Positions 35,743 through 44,472 of a stretch of DNA of 64,000 nucleotides are shown here, in pieces. Numbering within the stretch: the first letter of the stretch is position 1; each line of letters starts with the position of its first letter. The notes under the pieces were generated by a model, which saw nothing but the letters and a program-made list of their open reading frames with translations, did not search any database and had not been told where the DNA came from. The position numbers and the translations under genes were made by a program. The stretch is taken from contig JAFUYQ010000017.1 in the NCBI GenBank assembly GCA_017470485.1, positions 62,001 through 126,000 of the forward strand, written 5' to 3'. Source of the stretch: Synergistaceae bacterium. Its GTDB lineage: Bacteria > Synergistota > Synergistia > Synergistales > Aminobacteriaceae.

Positions 35743-37401
35743 CTACATGGCCGCCGCAGCAATTCCGAGAATCACCGCTAAGAAGCCGAGTAATGTCTGT
35801 CTTCTGTAGGCCGTAAGAAGTCCGAGAACGATTGCCAGCGTTGCGAACAGCGTTGTGTAAGCGAAGAACGCCGTCATTCCCATCGCTACCGCTATAAGAC
35901 CCATAACTATGTACTGAATCTTTGCGACAAAGATTTTCTGCTGTGATGAAAGAAGCCTGTCGCTCGGAGTTCCGAACTTCTCGTCGTAATCGTTGACGAT
36001 TCTCTTCAGCGTTACCGAGAGAATCAGAAGGCCGATTAAGTTGGGAAGTGCCATCAAGCCGTTCAGAGTGTCCGAAATATCCCAGATGTTATTCAAGAAC
36101 TGGTTTCCTTCCGCGCCCATGAACTGACCGCCTGCCGCACCGATGAGAATCATGATTATCCATAGGACTTTCATCAGAGGCTTGCACCAGATACCGAAAA
36201 GGTAAGTTACAGCTGTCTCAGCGTACCAGTACCAGCCGAGTATCGTTGTGAACGCGAACAGAAGCAATCCCACCGAAAGGACATATTTTCCTGACGCACC
36301 CAAAGCGTTCTCGAATGCCCGAAGCGTCAACTGCGCTCCCGTTAAATCGGGTGAGTTCGTGAGAGTTCCAGTTACCATTACGACAAGAGCGGTCATCGTG
36401 CAGATAACGATTGTATCCATGAAGACCTCGAAGATTCCGTAAAAGCCCTGCTGAACGGGGTGTTCAACGTTCGCCGTAGCGTGAACCATCGGGGCAGAAC
36501 CCATACCGGCTTCATTGCTGAATACGCCTCTTGCTATACCTCTCTGAACGGCCTCTTTAACTCCCCAGCCTGCCAAAGCTCCGGGCAGTGTCTCAAGAGG
36601 ATTGTTGAAAGCTAAGTGGACAGCCCTTGAAACTGTTTCGGGAATCATTGAAGCGTTCATGATGAGGACGTAAGCAGCTCCGCCGATGTAGAAGATTGCC
36701 ATGAACGGGACTATGTAAGTCGTAACGGTTGAAAGGCTCTTTAATCCGCCGATTATTACGAGGGCGACAAGAACTGCCATAGCGATACCGCTGTAGAGGT
36801 GGTCAATTCCCCAGCCCATCGACATTGCCTCAGCCGCCGAGTTAGCCTGAGTAGCCGCACCGATTCCGAATGACGCAAGGAACGCGAACAGGGCGAACAG
36901 AATCGCCAGCACTTTCCCGATGAACGCACCGAGTCCCGGCCCTAACGCCTGACCTGCGCCCTTTTCGAGAATGTACATTGTGCCTCCGCGCCAGTCGCCG
37001 TGAGCGTCCTTCTGACGGTAGTGAACCGCCAGAGTAACTTCGGCGAACTTAGTGCACATTCCGAAGACTGCCGAAATTAACATCCATACTAATGCTCCCG
37101 GCCCTCCCAAGTGCAGGGCTGTCGCGACACCGGCCACGTTGCCTGTACCGACGGTGGCGGCCATTGCTGTAGCCATTGCGGCGAATGACGAGATAGCTTT
37201 GTTATTGCTGTCTTCGTTTGAGTTTTTCCTGAAGCTGAAGACTTCGGACATCGCGTCGAAGAAGTAGCGGAACTGCGGAATGCCCAGAAGAAGCGTCAGG
37301 TAAACGCCTGTGCCTACGAGAAGTATAAGAACGGGCGCGCCCCAGACGAAGCTGTTGACTACGCCGTTGTAATACATGATTGTATCCATTATGCTGTTCA
37401 T
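35743..37401 (-). CDS. Alanine or glycine:cation symporter, AGCS family
   Basis: 552 residues, about 11 membrane segments. Family motifs: VGTGNVAGVATALHLGGPGALVWMLISAVFGMCTKFAEVTLAVHYR near 80-125, and GIARGVFSNEAGMGSAPMVHATA near 290. Members take up alanine or glycine with Na+. The C-terminal extension of about 60 hydrophobic residues makes it longer than the usual 450-490. AGGAG precedes the start at 37401. Single-gene unit with its own terminator. Confidence 0.93.
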   Translation of the reverse strand: MNSIMDTIMYYNGVVNSFVWGAPVLILLVGTGVYLTLLLGIPQFRYFFDAMSEVFSFRKNSNEDSNNKAISSFAAMATAMAATVGTGNVAGVATALHLGGPGALVWMLISAVFGMCTKFAEVTLAVHYRQKDAHGDWRGGTMYILEKGAGQALGPGLGAFIGKVLAILFALFAFLASFGIGAATQANSAAEAMSMGWGIDHLYSGIAMAVLVALVIIGGLKSLSTVTTYIVPFMAIFYIGGAAYVLIMNASMIPETVSRAVHLAFNNPLETLPGALAGWGVKEAVQRGIARGVFSNEAGMGSAPMVHATANVEHPVQQGFYGIFEVFMDTIVICTMTALVVMVTGTLTNSPDLTGAQLTLRAFENALGASGKYVLSVGLLLFAFTTILGWYWYAETAVTYLFGIWCKPLMKVLWIIMILIGAAGGQFMGAEGNQFLNNIWDISDTLNGLMALPNLIGLLILSVTLKRIVNDYDEKFGTPSDRLLSSQQKIFVAKIQYIVMGLIAVAMGMTAFFAYTTLFATLAIVLGLLTAYRRQTLLGFLAVILGIAAAAM

Positions 37402-37472
37402 GAATTACACACTCCTGAAATAGTAAAAATTTTCGTTCATTATACAACATCTTCACGTTTACTGAGTGTTGT

Positions 37473-38831
37473 TCAGTTTCTCAGGCTATGAATCGGTGCA
37501 GGTATTCTTCCGCCCCTCGCTATAAATTCACCGCTTACGGCACTGTTCACCCTCATGACCGTCGCACTCCCTAAAAGCCCTCCGAACTCTACGGAATCGC
37601 CGACGTTCTTATTCGGCGCAGGAATTATTCTTACTGCTGTAGTCTTGTTGTTGATTACGCCGATAGCCGCCTCGTCAGCAATTATCGCGCTTATAGTCTC
37701 GGCGGTCGTATCACCCGGCACAGCAATCATGTCCAGCCCTACAGAGCATACGCACGTCATGGCCTCCAGCTTCTCAATGTTCAAAACTCCCGACTTCACC
37801 GCCTCAATCATTCCCTCGTCCTCGCTCACTGGTATGAACGCTCCCGAAAGCCCTCCGACATGTCCCGAAGCCATTACTCCGCCTTTCTTCACAGCGTCAT
37901 TGAGGAGGGCAAGCGCGGCAGTAGTACCGTGAGTTCCGCACGTCTCAAGCCCCATCGCCTCAAGGATTCGGGCGACTGAGTCGCCTTTAGCCGGAGTCGG
38001 TGCTAACGACAAATCAACAATTCCGAACGGCACTCCGAGTCTTTCGGAGGCGGCAGCAGCAACTACCTGACCCATTCTCGTAATCCGAAAGGCTGTCCGC
38101 TTCACCGTCTCGGCTACAACATCAAAGCTCTTGCCCTTAACGTCCTTCAATGCCCTCCAGACTACTCCCGGCCCTGAGACTCCTACGTTAATTACGCATT
38201 CAGGCTCTCCGGCACCGTGAAACGCTCCGGCCATGAACGGATTATCCTCAACGGCGTTAGCGAACACTACCAGCTTCGCGCAGCCTAAACCGTCCTGAGC
38301 CGCTGTGAGGCTTGCGGTTTCCTTGATGACCCTTCCCATTAAGGCCACAGCGTCCATGTTAATTCCTGCCTTAGTCGTGGCGACATTTACGCTTGAGCAG
38401 ACCAGCGAAGTTTCAGCGAGTGTCTTGGGAATTGAGGCGATTAATTTTCTGTCGGCCTCAGTGAAACCTTTATGGACTAAAGCCGAGTAGCCCCCGATGA
38501 AATTAACACCGCAGTTCTTCGCCGCATTATCTAGCGCACGGCCTATCACCGAGTAATCATCACTCTCGCATGAGGCGGCGACTTGAGCTATCGGGGTAAC
38601 TGAGATTCTTTTGTTGACGATTGGAATACCGTACTCACGCTCAATCTGTTCGCCTGTCGCCACAAGTCCGGTGGCCTTCCGGCAAATCTTGTCGTAAATC
38701 TTTCGTGAGCATGTTTTTATATCGGGGTGGGCGCAGTCATTGAGGGAAATTCCAAGCGTTATGGTTCTTATGTCTAAATGCTGGTGGTCAATCATGTTGA
38801 CCGTCTGCATAATATCAGAGATGTTCAGCAT
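37473..38831 (-). CDS. UPF0210 (PFL) family protein
   Basis: 452 residues, conserved family (DUF711) usually found next to a small ACT-domain protein, as here. Seen: [74 protein letters not shown] and [20 protein letters not shown]. The fold is thought to be like pyruvate-formate lyase but the glycyl-radical site is not evident, and the role is unknown. The ACT gene ends three bases upstream, so they are cotranscribed. Confidence 0.9.
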   Translation of the reverse strand: MLNISDIMQTVNMIDHQHLDIRTITLGISLNDCAHPDIKTCSRKIYDKICRKATGLVATGEQIEREYGIPIVNKRISVTPIAQVAASCESDDYSVIGRALDNAAKNCGVNFIGGYSALVHKGFTEADRKLIASIPKTLAETSLVCSSVNVATTKAGINMDAVALMGRVIKETASLTAAQDGLGCAKLVVFANAVEDNPFMAGAFHGAGEPECVINVGVSGPGVVWRALKDVKGKSFDVVAETVKRTAFRITRMGQVVAAAASERLGVPFGIVDLSLAPTPAKGDSVARILEAMGLETCGTHGTTAALALLNDAVKKGGVMASGHVGGLSGAFIPVSEDEGMIEAVKSGVLNIEKLEAMTCVCSVGLDMIAVPGDTTAETISAIIADEAAIGVINNKTTAVRIIPAPNKNVGDSVEFGGLLGSATVMRVNSAVSGEFIARGGRIPAPIHSLRN

Positions 38832-38834
38832 GAT

Positions 38835-39104
38835 TTACACCCTGTGCATGGCCTCGAAGATGTCAGCCCTCTGAATGTGAATGTCAAGTTTTTCTGCCTC
38901 GCCCCGCCCGATTAACGCCGAGCGTATTTCGTCAAACGTGTGTGATGAAGTCGATGTGTCAACAAGAAGCGTCATTGTAAAGATGCCCTGCATAACTGTC
39001 TGGCTGAGGTCGAGAATGTTCACGTCCATTTCAGCGAGAAGCGAGCAAACCCCAGCGATAATTCCTACCCTGTCAGGAGCCGTAACGGTCATAACAGCTT
39101 TCAT
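38835..39104 (-). CDS. ACT domain protein, UPF0237 family
   Basis: 89 residues, a single ACT domain: MKAVMTVTAPDRVGIIAGVC and ILDLSQTVMQGIFTMTLLVD. ACT domains bind amino acids or small ligands. The gene lies directly upstream of the UPF0210 gene, a pair conserved in many bacteria; the likely role is a regulatory subunit, which is inference from linkage. Confidence 0.9.
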   Translation of the reverse strand: MKAVMTVTAPDRVGIIAGVCSLLAEMDVNILDLSQTVMQGIFTMTLLVDTSTSSHTFDEIRSALIGRGEAEKLDIHIQRADIFEAMHRV

Positions 39105-39123
39105 AATTTTTTATTAATCCTCC

Positions 39124-40230
39124 TTAATCCGAGTAATCTAAATCAAACTGAACCGTAACATCATAATCCGGATAAAGTTTCTGAATGCTCTCAATGACTT
39201 TGCGGTGAACCGCTTTAGAGTCGGGGGCGGCAAAATCAATCACGACATCGAAACGTATAATCTTCTTCTCAATATCGCAGTAGAACCCGTGAACCTGAAG
39301 AATATAATCCTGAGACATTACGGTTTCTTTTATCCTGTTCTGAATCGCTATGACCTCGCCGCTGGTCGAGTGAGAGTAAATTCCTATCGCCGATAACGCT
39401 ATGTGATACCTCTCGTAAACACGATGAGTAATTTCACGGCTGGCCACGTCAATCTTATCGGCAGTCCATGTGTCAGGAACTTCAATATGAACCGAACCCA
39501 TTAAACTGTCGGGCCCGTAGTTGGTCAGAATCAAATCGTATGCCCCGAAGATACCTTCAGTTTCGCAGATAGTCTCCTTTATGGATTTAGTGAGTTCGCT
39601 TTCAGCTCGTTCGCCGAGAATTTTGCTTGTTGTCTCCATGAACATGTCAAGTCCGGCCTTAATAATCATGAGTGAGATGAACGCTCCAAGCCATGCCTCA
39701 AGGTTAATCCCGAAGCCCAAGAAGATCAACGCTCCGATTAGAGTCGTTGATGACACAGCCGAATCCATGAGAGCGTCCTGTCCTGAGCCGACGAGCGAAT
39801 CGGAGGACAATTCAATCCCCCTCGATTTAACGTAGCGTCCGAGAACAATTTTGACGATTACGCCAGCCGCGACTACCGCCAGAGTCAAAGCGTTATGGTC
39901 AGGCTCGACAGGGTTAATTATTTTCTTTGCCGACTCGATGAGGGCGGTTATACCGGCGTAAAGAATGATTGCCGAGATTACGGCAGCACTGAGATATTCA
40001 ATCCGGCCATGACCGTAGGGGTGATCTTTATCGGCAGGTCTTCCGGCAAGTTTAGTTCCTATGATAGTAACGACTGACGAGAGAACATCGCTGGCATTGT
40101 TCAGAGCGTCAACCATAATTGCTATAGAACTCGAAATGAAGCCGACTGTGAACTTGAATCCTGCAAGAATAATATTAGCTATGATACCGATGATACTGAC
40201 GTTGATGATTTGTTTTTCTCTTGAAGCCAA
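39124..40230 (-). CDS. Cation diffusion facilitator family transporter
   Basis: 368 residues. Six membrane helices in the first 210 residues with the CDF metal site: VDALNNASDVLSSV (Asp and Asn in TM2) and MDSAVSS (Asp in TM5), and the signature HPYGHGRIEYL. The C-terminal cytoplasmic domain has HIEVPDTWTADKID and HVHGFYCDIEKK-like LQVHGFYCDIE. Members export Zn2+, Fe2+ or Mn2+ against protons; the metal is not clear from TM2/TM5 alone. The start codon is TTG at 40230, with GGGGGT 10 bases upstream. It is divergent from cobS. Confidence 0.9.
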   Translation of the reverse strand: MASREKQIINVSIIGIIANIILAGFKFTVGFISSSIAIMVDALNNASDVLSSVVTIIGTKLAGRPADKDHPYGHGRIEYLSAAVISAIILYAGITALIESAKKIINPVEPDHNALTLAVVAAGVIVKIVLGRYVKSRGIELSSDSLVGSGQDALMDSAVSSTTLIGALIFLGFGINLEAWLGAFISLMIIKAGLDMFMETTSKILGERAESELTKSIKETICETEGIFGAYDLILTNYGPDSLMGSVHIEVPDTWTADKIDVASREITHRVYERYHIALSAIGIYSHSTSGEVIAIQNRIKETVMSQDYILQVHGFYCDIEKKIIRFDVVIDFAAPDSKAVHRKVIESIQKLYPDYDVTVQFDLDYSD

Positions 40231-40305
40231 AATTTTTTTACCCCCTTTTGGAATATTCAGTGAAAGAGTATATCATCACAAAAAATCTAACGGAGGCCGG
40301 TTAAA

Positions 40306-41049
40306 ATTTTAAGTTCGTTCATCATCGCTGTAACTTTTATATCAATAATTCCGCTTCCCTCTCGGCTAATCCCGAAATGGGACTCAAAAACTTTGCGTTA
40401 TTTCCCCTTAATGCTCCCTGTTGCCGGAATAATCTTCGGGCTGTTCTGGGTGATATGCTTTGAAATTCTCTCGGCTCTGAAACTTTCATCAATACTTCGA
40501 GGATTCATTATGACCGTCTTGACGCTGACGCTGACCGGCGGACTTCACATTGACGGACTGATGGACACAAGCGACGCTATATTCTCGCACCGCGACCGCG
40601 AAACGAAACTCAAAATCCTCAGCGATACACACGCCGGTTCATTTGCGGTTATGGCATGTGTGATTCTCATCATGGCCAAGACGCTTTTATTCTCCGAACT
40701 TTTCACGCTCAACGCTGATTATTTCGCGCTGTCATCAATTCCCTTGTTCTCCCGTCTCGGAATGGGAATACTTCTGACAAACCTTCCTTTCGCGAAGAAT
40801 GATGGTCTTGCCGTAATGCTGGGTACTGCCCGAAAACGCTCGGACAATTTCGGATTTGCTGTAATTTTTCTTCTGCTGTCGTTAATGAATCTTAATGCTG
40901 TTCCAGTAGCGTTCATTTTGAGCCTGATAATCCACGTGATAATATGCCGGAGGATTTTCGGGGGAATAACCGGCGATTTGCTTGGAGCATTCGTTGAGGC
41001 CTCCGAAGTTATTATGCTTACGGGAACGGTGATTGAAACTTGCATTTGA
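40306..41049 (+). CDS. cobS: Adenosylcobinamide-GDP ribazoletransferase, probable ATT start
   Basis: CobS joins alpha-ribazole to adenosylcobinamide-GDP in the last steps of cobalamin assembly. The membrane core TLTLTGGLHIDGLMDTSDAI with HRDRETKLKILSDTHAGSFA is diagnostic. No ATG/GTG/TTG start gives a full N-terminus: the first is TTG at 40393, inside the conserved region (RYFPLMLPVAG). The frame stays open upstream and encodes FIIAVTFISIIPLPSRL, just the missing N-terminus, and GGAGG (40292-40296) lies nine bases before an ATT at 40306. I annotate this ATT as start (247 residues, normal for the family). It overlaps the next gene by 10 bases. Confidence 0.75.
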   Translation: MLSSFIIAVTFISIIPLPSRLIPKWDSKTLRYFPLMLPVAGIIFGLFWVICFEILSALKLSSILRGFIMTVLTLTLTGGLHIDGLMDTSDAIFSHRDRETKLKILSDTHAGSFAVMACVILIMAKTLLFSELFTLNADYFALSSIPLFSRLGMGILLTNLPFAKNDGLAVMLGTARKRSDNFGFAVIFLLLSLMNLNAVPVAFILSLIIHVIICRRIFGGITGDLLGAFVEASEVIMLTGTVIETCI

Positions 41050-41417
41050 TACTCGGCGGACGGTACATGGGAAAAAGAACTTACGCATTGAAACTTTACG
41101 GCAGCTTCCCTAATGAAATGAGCCTTTCTGATTATGAGCCTGAGGAAATCCGAGAGGGGCTTATAACTGACTTGCACATCGGCGCAAAAAAATTGTTACT
41201 ACAGAACATTAACCCTCTTGAATTTTTTTCTGAACGTCTCGGAATACTCAGGCATTCGGTTATTACTGGCGATGAAATCGGCGGAGGAGTTGTGCCTGCT
41301 GACCCGTTCGGGCGGAAATGGCGTGATGAGACTGGGAGGCTGTATCAATTTTTAGCGGACAAGGCTGAAATTGTTGACCGAGTTTTCGCCGGCCTGCCGA
41401 TGAGACTGAAAGGCTAA
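41040..41417 (+). CDS. Short CobU-like adenosylcobinamide kinase/guanylyltransferase
   Basis: 125 residues, against about 180 for CobU. The N-terminus HLILGGRYMGKRTYALKL matches the P-loop start, with GK followed by Arg instead of Ser/Thr. The C-terminal GDEIGGGVVPADPFGRKWRDETGRLYQFLADKAE is typical CobU. The middle section, where CobU carries the His that is guanylylated, is shortened and no equivalent is obvious. The start is TTG at 41040, overlapping cobS by 10 bases. It could be a reduced kinase or a remnant kept by coupling to cobS. Confidence 0.65.
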   Translation: MHLILGGRYMGKRTYALKLYGSFPNEMSLSDYEPEEIREGLITDLHIGAKKLLLQNINPLEFFSERLGILRHSVITGDEIGGGVVPADPFGRKWRDETGRLYQFLADKAEIVDRVFAGLPMRLKG

Positions 41418-41423
41418 TTAAAC

Positions 41424-42194
41424 ATGTATATATTCTTCGACATCGACAACACATTAGTGAGCCACAAGGGAAAGCCTCATATCCCTCCAGAGACGATGAA
41501 AGCTGTTGAACTTCTCAGGCTTAATGGCCATGTCCCTGCAATCGCAACGGGACGGGCTGCATTCCTTACTATGACGACAGCGAGGGAGTTCGGAATAAAT
41601 TACCTTGTTTGTGCAGGAGGTTCAGAGGTCATAGCCGGAGGGGTATCAATTCATACCGCATACATTCCTGACGAGAATATCAATAAATTCCTTGAAGTCT
41701 CGGCGAATTTTCCTGATGTAACTGCGGCTGTTGACAATGAATATCTTTATGCTGACACGCCGTTTGACTCATTCAGGGAATACTTCAACGGTCAGGCAGG
41801 TTACGACTGCTTCCGGCCTCTGAGCGGTCTTAAACGCGCGACAATGTGCTACATCATGAGGCCGTACAGTATGCTTTCGCACGAACACGGAATATTCTTT
41901 ACGCCTCCTGAGGGATTAAGACTTGAGAAAATGCACGGTTTCACGGAGATTCGCCACGAGTCGTCAACGAAGTGGGGCGGAATCGAAATGATGATGAGAC
42001 ATTTTGGAGCCGGAACTGAAGATGTCATAACGTTCGGGGACGGGCCTAATGACGCGGATATGCTGAGGCGTGCCGGTACAGGCGTGGCAGTCGGCAGATG
42101 TTCTGACGAGGCGAGGGAAGCTGCTGACTATGTGTGCGGAGATATTGACGAGGGCGGAATACTGAAAGCCTGTGAACATTTAGGGCTGATATGA
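41424..42194 (+). CDS. HAD superfamily hydrolase, Cof type
   Basis: 256 residues. Motif I FFDIDNTLVSHKGKP (nucleophile Asp-6 and acid Asp-8), motif II AIATGRA, motif III/IV SSTKWGGIEMMMRHFG and VITFGDGPNDADML. A C2b-type cap lies between about 90 and 185. These enzymes dephosphorylate sugar phosphates or cofactors such as FMN or PLP; the substrate is unknown. It follows the CobU-like gene by six bases and may be cotranscribed. Confidence 0.9.
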   Translation: MYIFFDIDNTLVSHKGKPHIPPETMKAVELLRLNGHVPAIATGRAAFLTMTTAREFGINYLVCAGGSEVIAGGVSIHTAYIPDENINKFLEVSANFPDVTAAVDNEYLYADTPFDSFREYFNGQAGYDCFRPLSGLKRATMCYIMRPYSMLSHEHGIFFTPPEGLRLEKMHGFTEIRHESSTKWGGIEMMMRHFGAGTEDVITFGDGPNDADMLRRAGTGVAVGRCSDEAREAADYVCGDIDEGGILKACEHLGLI

Positions 42195-42339
42195 GGTACG
42201 GTGAAGGGCTTTAACTACATTCCCCCTGCGTCTTTAAGAATGCTGATGATTTCGTCTAAGTATCGGAGTTTTACGAAATAAATGCAAGACGGTCTCAATT
42301 TTTCATAATATGATTAAAAAAACTAAATAAGGGAAGCAG
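42195..42339 (+). other. Non-coding spacer, nothing recognised
   Basis: AT-rich sequence after the HAD gene. No terminator hairpin with a T-run, no gene and no promoter of good quality were found; a TATGATT-like box near 42309 is the only hint of a promoter for the structured region that follows. Confidence 0.3.
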
Positions 42340-42630
42340 ATTCTGCCACGTTATGCCATACCTCTTAATCAAAAAGAAGTTGGGAGAACACCTCCCTCTC
42401 TTCGCAGAGTAGCACTTAGAGATGAAAATCTCCGGACTGGGTAAACTATGACTAGTTCTATGAGAAAAGGTGTAAAAAAAAGTAATGTTGTGTCCCTTTT
42501 GGGACTATACAGTAGGGGCGGACTGGCTACGCCTTTAAGAATAAGGATTGCTAAACAATCAAACTTCTTAAGAACTCCTGCTTTGGGGCATGGGGAAGCT
42601 CAGAGCATAACGCCCTTATTTTTTTATTTG
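42340..42630 (+). ncRNA. Candidate structured RNA, possibly an IS605-type right-end (omega) RNA relic
   Basis: About 280 bases with stacked short stems: GTCCC-TTTT-GGGAC (42492-42505), GGCG/CGCC (42517-42520 with 42530-42533), TTAAGAA/TTCTTAA (42535-42541 with 42565-42571) enclosing GATTG-CTAAA-CAATC (42546-42560), and GGGC/GCCC followed by TTATTTTTTT (near 42586-42625), which looks like a terminator. A short frame before it (about 42345-42448) reads QILPRYAIPLNQKEVGR and on to a stop, like the tail of a lost gene. Position of a coding tail running into a structured RNA recalls tnpB-omega RNA units, but I cannot assign a class. Confidence 0.4.
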
Positions 42631-42647
42631 CATTCCACAACTCTGAC

Positions 42648-42821
42648 TCAATTTCTCCTGAAAATGTTATTATAAGAATTTCTTTCTGTACGGCTGGAAT
42701 ATAATGCTGAAGATATTAATAATGCCTCCGCAGAAACCGTGTAGTGAGTGTTCTGACCCGTCCCTAAGTACGACATGTAGTTGTCTTTGGCATCAGCCTG
42801 AATAGAAGCGAGTGTTGGCTC
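42648..42821 (-). pseudogene. Unidentified gene fragment
   Basis: A minus-strand frame of 57 codons with protein-like composition (PTLASIQADAKDNYMSYLGT and TVSAEALLISSALYS) ends at TGA 42650-42648. No start codon or ribosome site is seen, and a stop lies just upstream in frame. It is best read as the C-terminal piece of a lost gene; the family was not recognised. Confidence 0.3.
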
Positions 42822-42879
42822 AGAACGTAATCATTATCACGTGAACCCGCAGGGGCATTATTTAGATTATAACATGTTC

Positions 42880-42888
42880 TGGTATTAT
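42880..42888 (+). promoter_or_regulatory. Extended -10 promoter of the exported glycosidase gene
   Basis: TGGTATTAT, an extended -10 with one mismatch, 34 bases before the start; a poor -35 (TTTAGA) lies 16 bases upstream of the hexamer. Confidence 0.45.
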
Positions 42889-42922
42889 ATCAGAAAATTT
42901 TGATTGCGAGGTTTAAGATTAA

Positions 42923-44392
42923 ATGTCAAAAAATTTTTTCCGTTCCTGCATAATCATGCTGACAATTCTGCTCACCGCAGGAACTTCACCGGCTGCCACC
43001 AAATATGAATTTCTCACCGGCATTCTGACAGTCAGAGGAATCGACTGGAGCAATTCTCCTGAAGCTGCTTATGACGATGCCGCCGGATTTCTTCTGAGAA
43101 CCGGCTATGTTTCCGACACTGTGGGCAAACTTGATGCCCCCGTAACGAGGCGTGATGCCCTGAGATGGTGCATTGAGTGTCTCGGAATGACGTTTGAGGC
43201 CGGACTGCTTACGGATTACCCGACAGGCTTCGAGGACGAAAACACTCTCACTGAATTTGAACGGGGCTGTCTGGTGATAGCGTCTCACATGAACCCTCAG
43301 ATTTTTACGCTTTCAGATTTCGGGGACAGGAAATTTTCAGGGAACACTAAACTTGATATTGACGAGGCAAGAAAGATTCTTCAGAGGCTTGCAGGAGCAT
43401 CAAGGAATTTCACGCTCGACATAATACGAAATCCGCTGAGAGGGCTGAGAGTTCATATCCACCGCGAGGGAGTGCCTACAGGAATCCCTGAATGGCGTTT
43501 CTTCGCCGACGGCATAAAGACGAGGGCAGCTGCTGATTACTTCAAGGCCTCACTGAGTAATGAAGGTGTCGAAGTCAGCATAGCCAATGTGAACGGAACA
43601 TACAGTGTCAGGAGTCAGAAGCTCGATGATTATGACACTGTCCGCCGTCTTGAGACAATCGCTAGGGCAAGAGGTCTTACAACCCGTGTTCTCCCGTCAA
43701 TGAGCAACCCCAATACAAGAATACTCCCCAGATTTTGGGTAATGCTTGAGATAGATCCGAGCTACTTCAGGATTTCGCCTATAGCCTCGTATTTAGGGCC
43801 TACGGAACTTAGTACGCTCTCGTCAATTTACTCTGAGAACAACGTTCAGGCCGCTATAAACGCCGGTTACTTCGGGATAATAAAGGGCGGAAAGGGCTAC
43901 CCTATCGGAGCATTGAGGGTGAACGGGAGGAATTTCAGCCTGCCTTATGACATGAGAGGCTGCCTTGCGTGGAACGACAACGACGAGGCTTTATTTGCCG
44001 TAGCGAATGCAACTGAAGAGGCTGATTACTGGCCGGAAATGACGAATATAATTCAGGCCGGGCCGCTGATAATTAATGAAGGTGCGTCAGCCGGAGAGGA
44101 CGAAAATTTTTCAGGGGGATTAATTTCGGCGAGACACCCACGTTCGGCGGTGGGATTAAACGCTCAAGGGTCATGGGTATTCATAGCTGTTGACGGGCGC
44201 AACGGTATGCACTCATCGGGTGCTACGATTTCGGAAATGGCTGAGATTCTGAGAGGTCAGGGAATGATGTACGCATTGAATCTCGACGGAGGAGGCTCAA
44301 CGGAAATCATGATTGACGGGAAAATCTGGAACATACCGTCTGACGGTTTCGAGCGGAGAATAAGTTATGCTTTAGGGGCAGTGCCGAGATAA
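42923..44392 (+). CDS. Exported phosphodiester glycosidase (NAGPA) domain protein
   Basis: 489 residues. Signal peptide at 1-25. Residues about 30-150 hold an SLH-like helical region (ILTVRGIDWSNSPEAAYDDA, APVTRRDALRWCIECLG), and about 190-260 a SPOR-like segment (FADGIKTRAAADYFKASLSN). The C-terminal half is the phosphodiester glycosidase domain: QAAINAGYFGI, PRSAVGLNAQGSWVFIAVDG and MMYALNLDGGGSTEIM. Homologues uncover GlcNAc-1-phosphodiesters or act on wall polymers. A role at the cell surface is inferred. The start has no strong ribosome site (GAGG 15 bases upstream). Confidence 0.82.
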   Translation: MSKNFFRSCIIMLTILLTAGTSPAATKYEFLTGILTVRGIDWSNSPEAAYDDAAGFLLRTGYVSDTVGKLDAPVTRRDALRWCIECLGMTFEAGLLTDYPTGFEDENTLTEFERGCLVIASHMNPQIFTLSDFGDRKFSGNTKLDIDEARKILQRLAGASRNFTLDIIRNPLRGLRVHIHREGVPTGIPEWRFFADGIKTRAAADYFKASLSNEGVEVSIANVNGTYSVRSQKLDDYDTVRRLETIARARGLTTRVLPSMSNPNTRILPRFWVMLEIDPSYFRISPIASYLGPTELSTLSSIYSENNVQAAINAGYFGIIKGGKGYPIGALRVNGRNFSLPYDMRGCLAWNDNDEALFAVANATEEADYWPEMTNIIQAGPLIINEGASAGEDENFSGGLISARHPRSAVGLNAQGSWVFIAVDGRNGMHSSGATISEMAEILRGQGMMYALNLDGGGSTEIMIDGKIWNIPSDGFERRISYALGAVPR

Positions 44393-44399
44393 AAATGAT

Positions 44400-44440
44400 A
44401 AAAAATTCCCTCCTGACCAGTGAATGAATCAGGAGGGATA
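44400..44440. terminator. Bidirectional intrinsic terminator
   Basis: The perfect 10-bp stem TCCCTCCTGA/TCAGGAGGGA (44407-44416 with 44429-44438) has an A-run on its left, which gives TTTTTT for minus-strand transcripts; on the plus side the tail is only TAATTAT. It sits between convergent genes and is stronger for the minus-strand regulator gene. Confidence 0.75.
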
Positions 44441-44472
44441 ATTATATCCGCACTGCTTTTCGGGGCAGAGCC

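Noticed and set aside
42448..42675. A 75-codon plus-strand frame inside the 42-kb gap
   Set aside because: It runs through the stem-rich RNA and its T-run, has no ribosome site, and its translation looks like random sequence.
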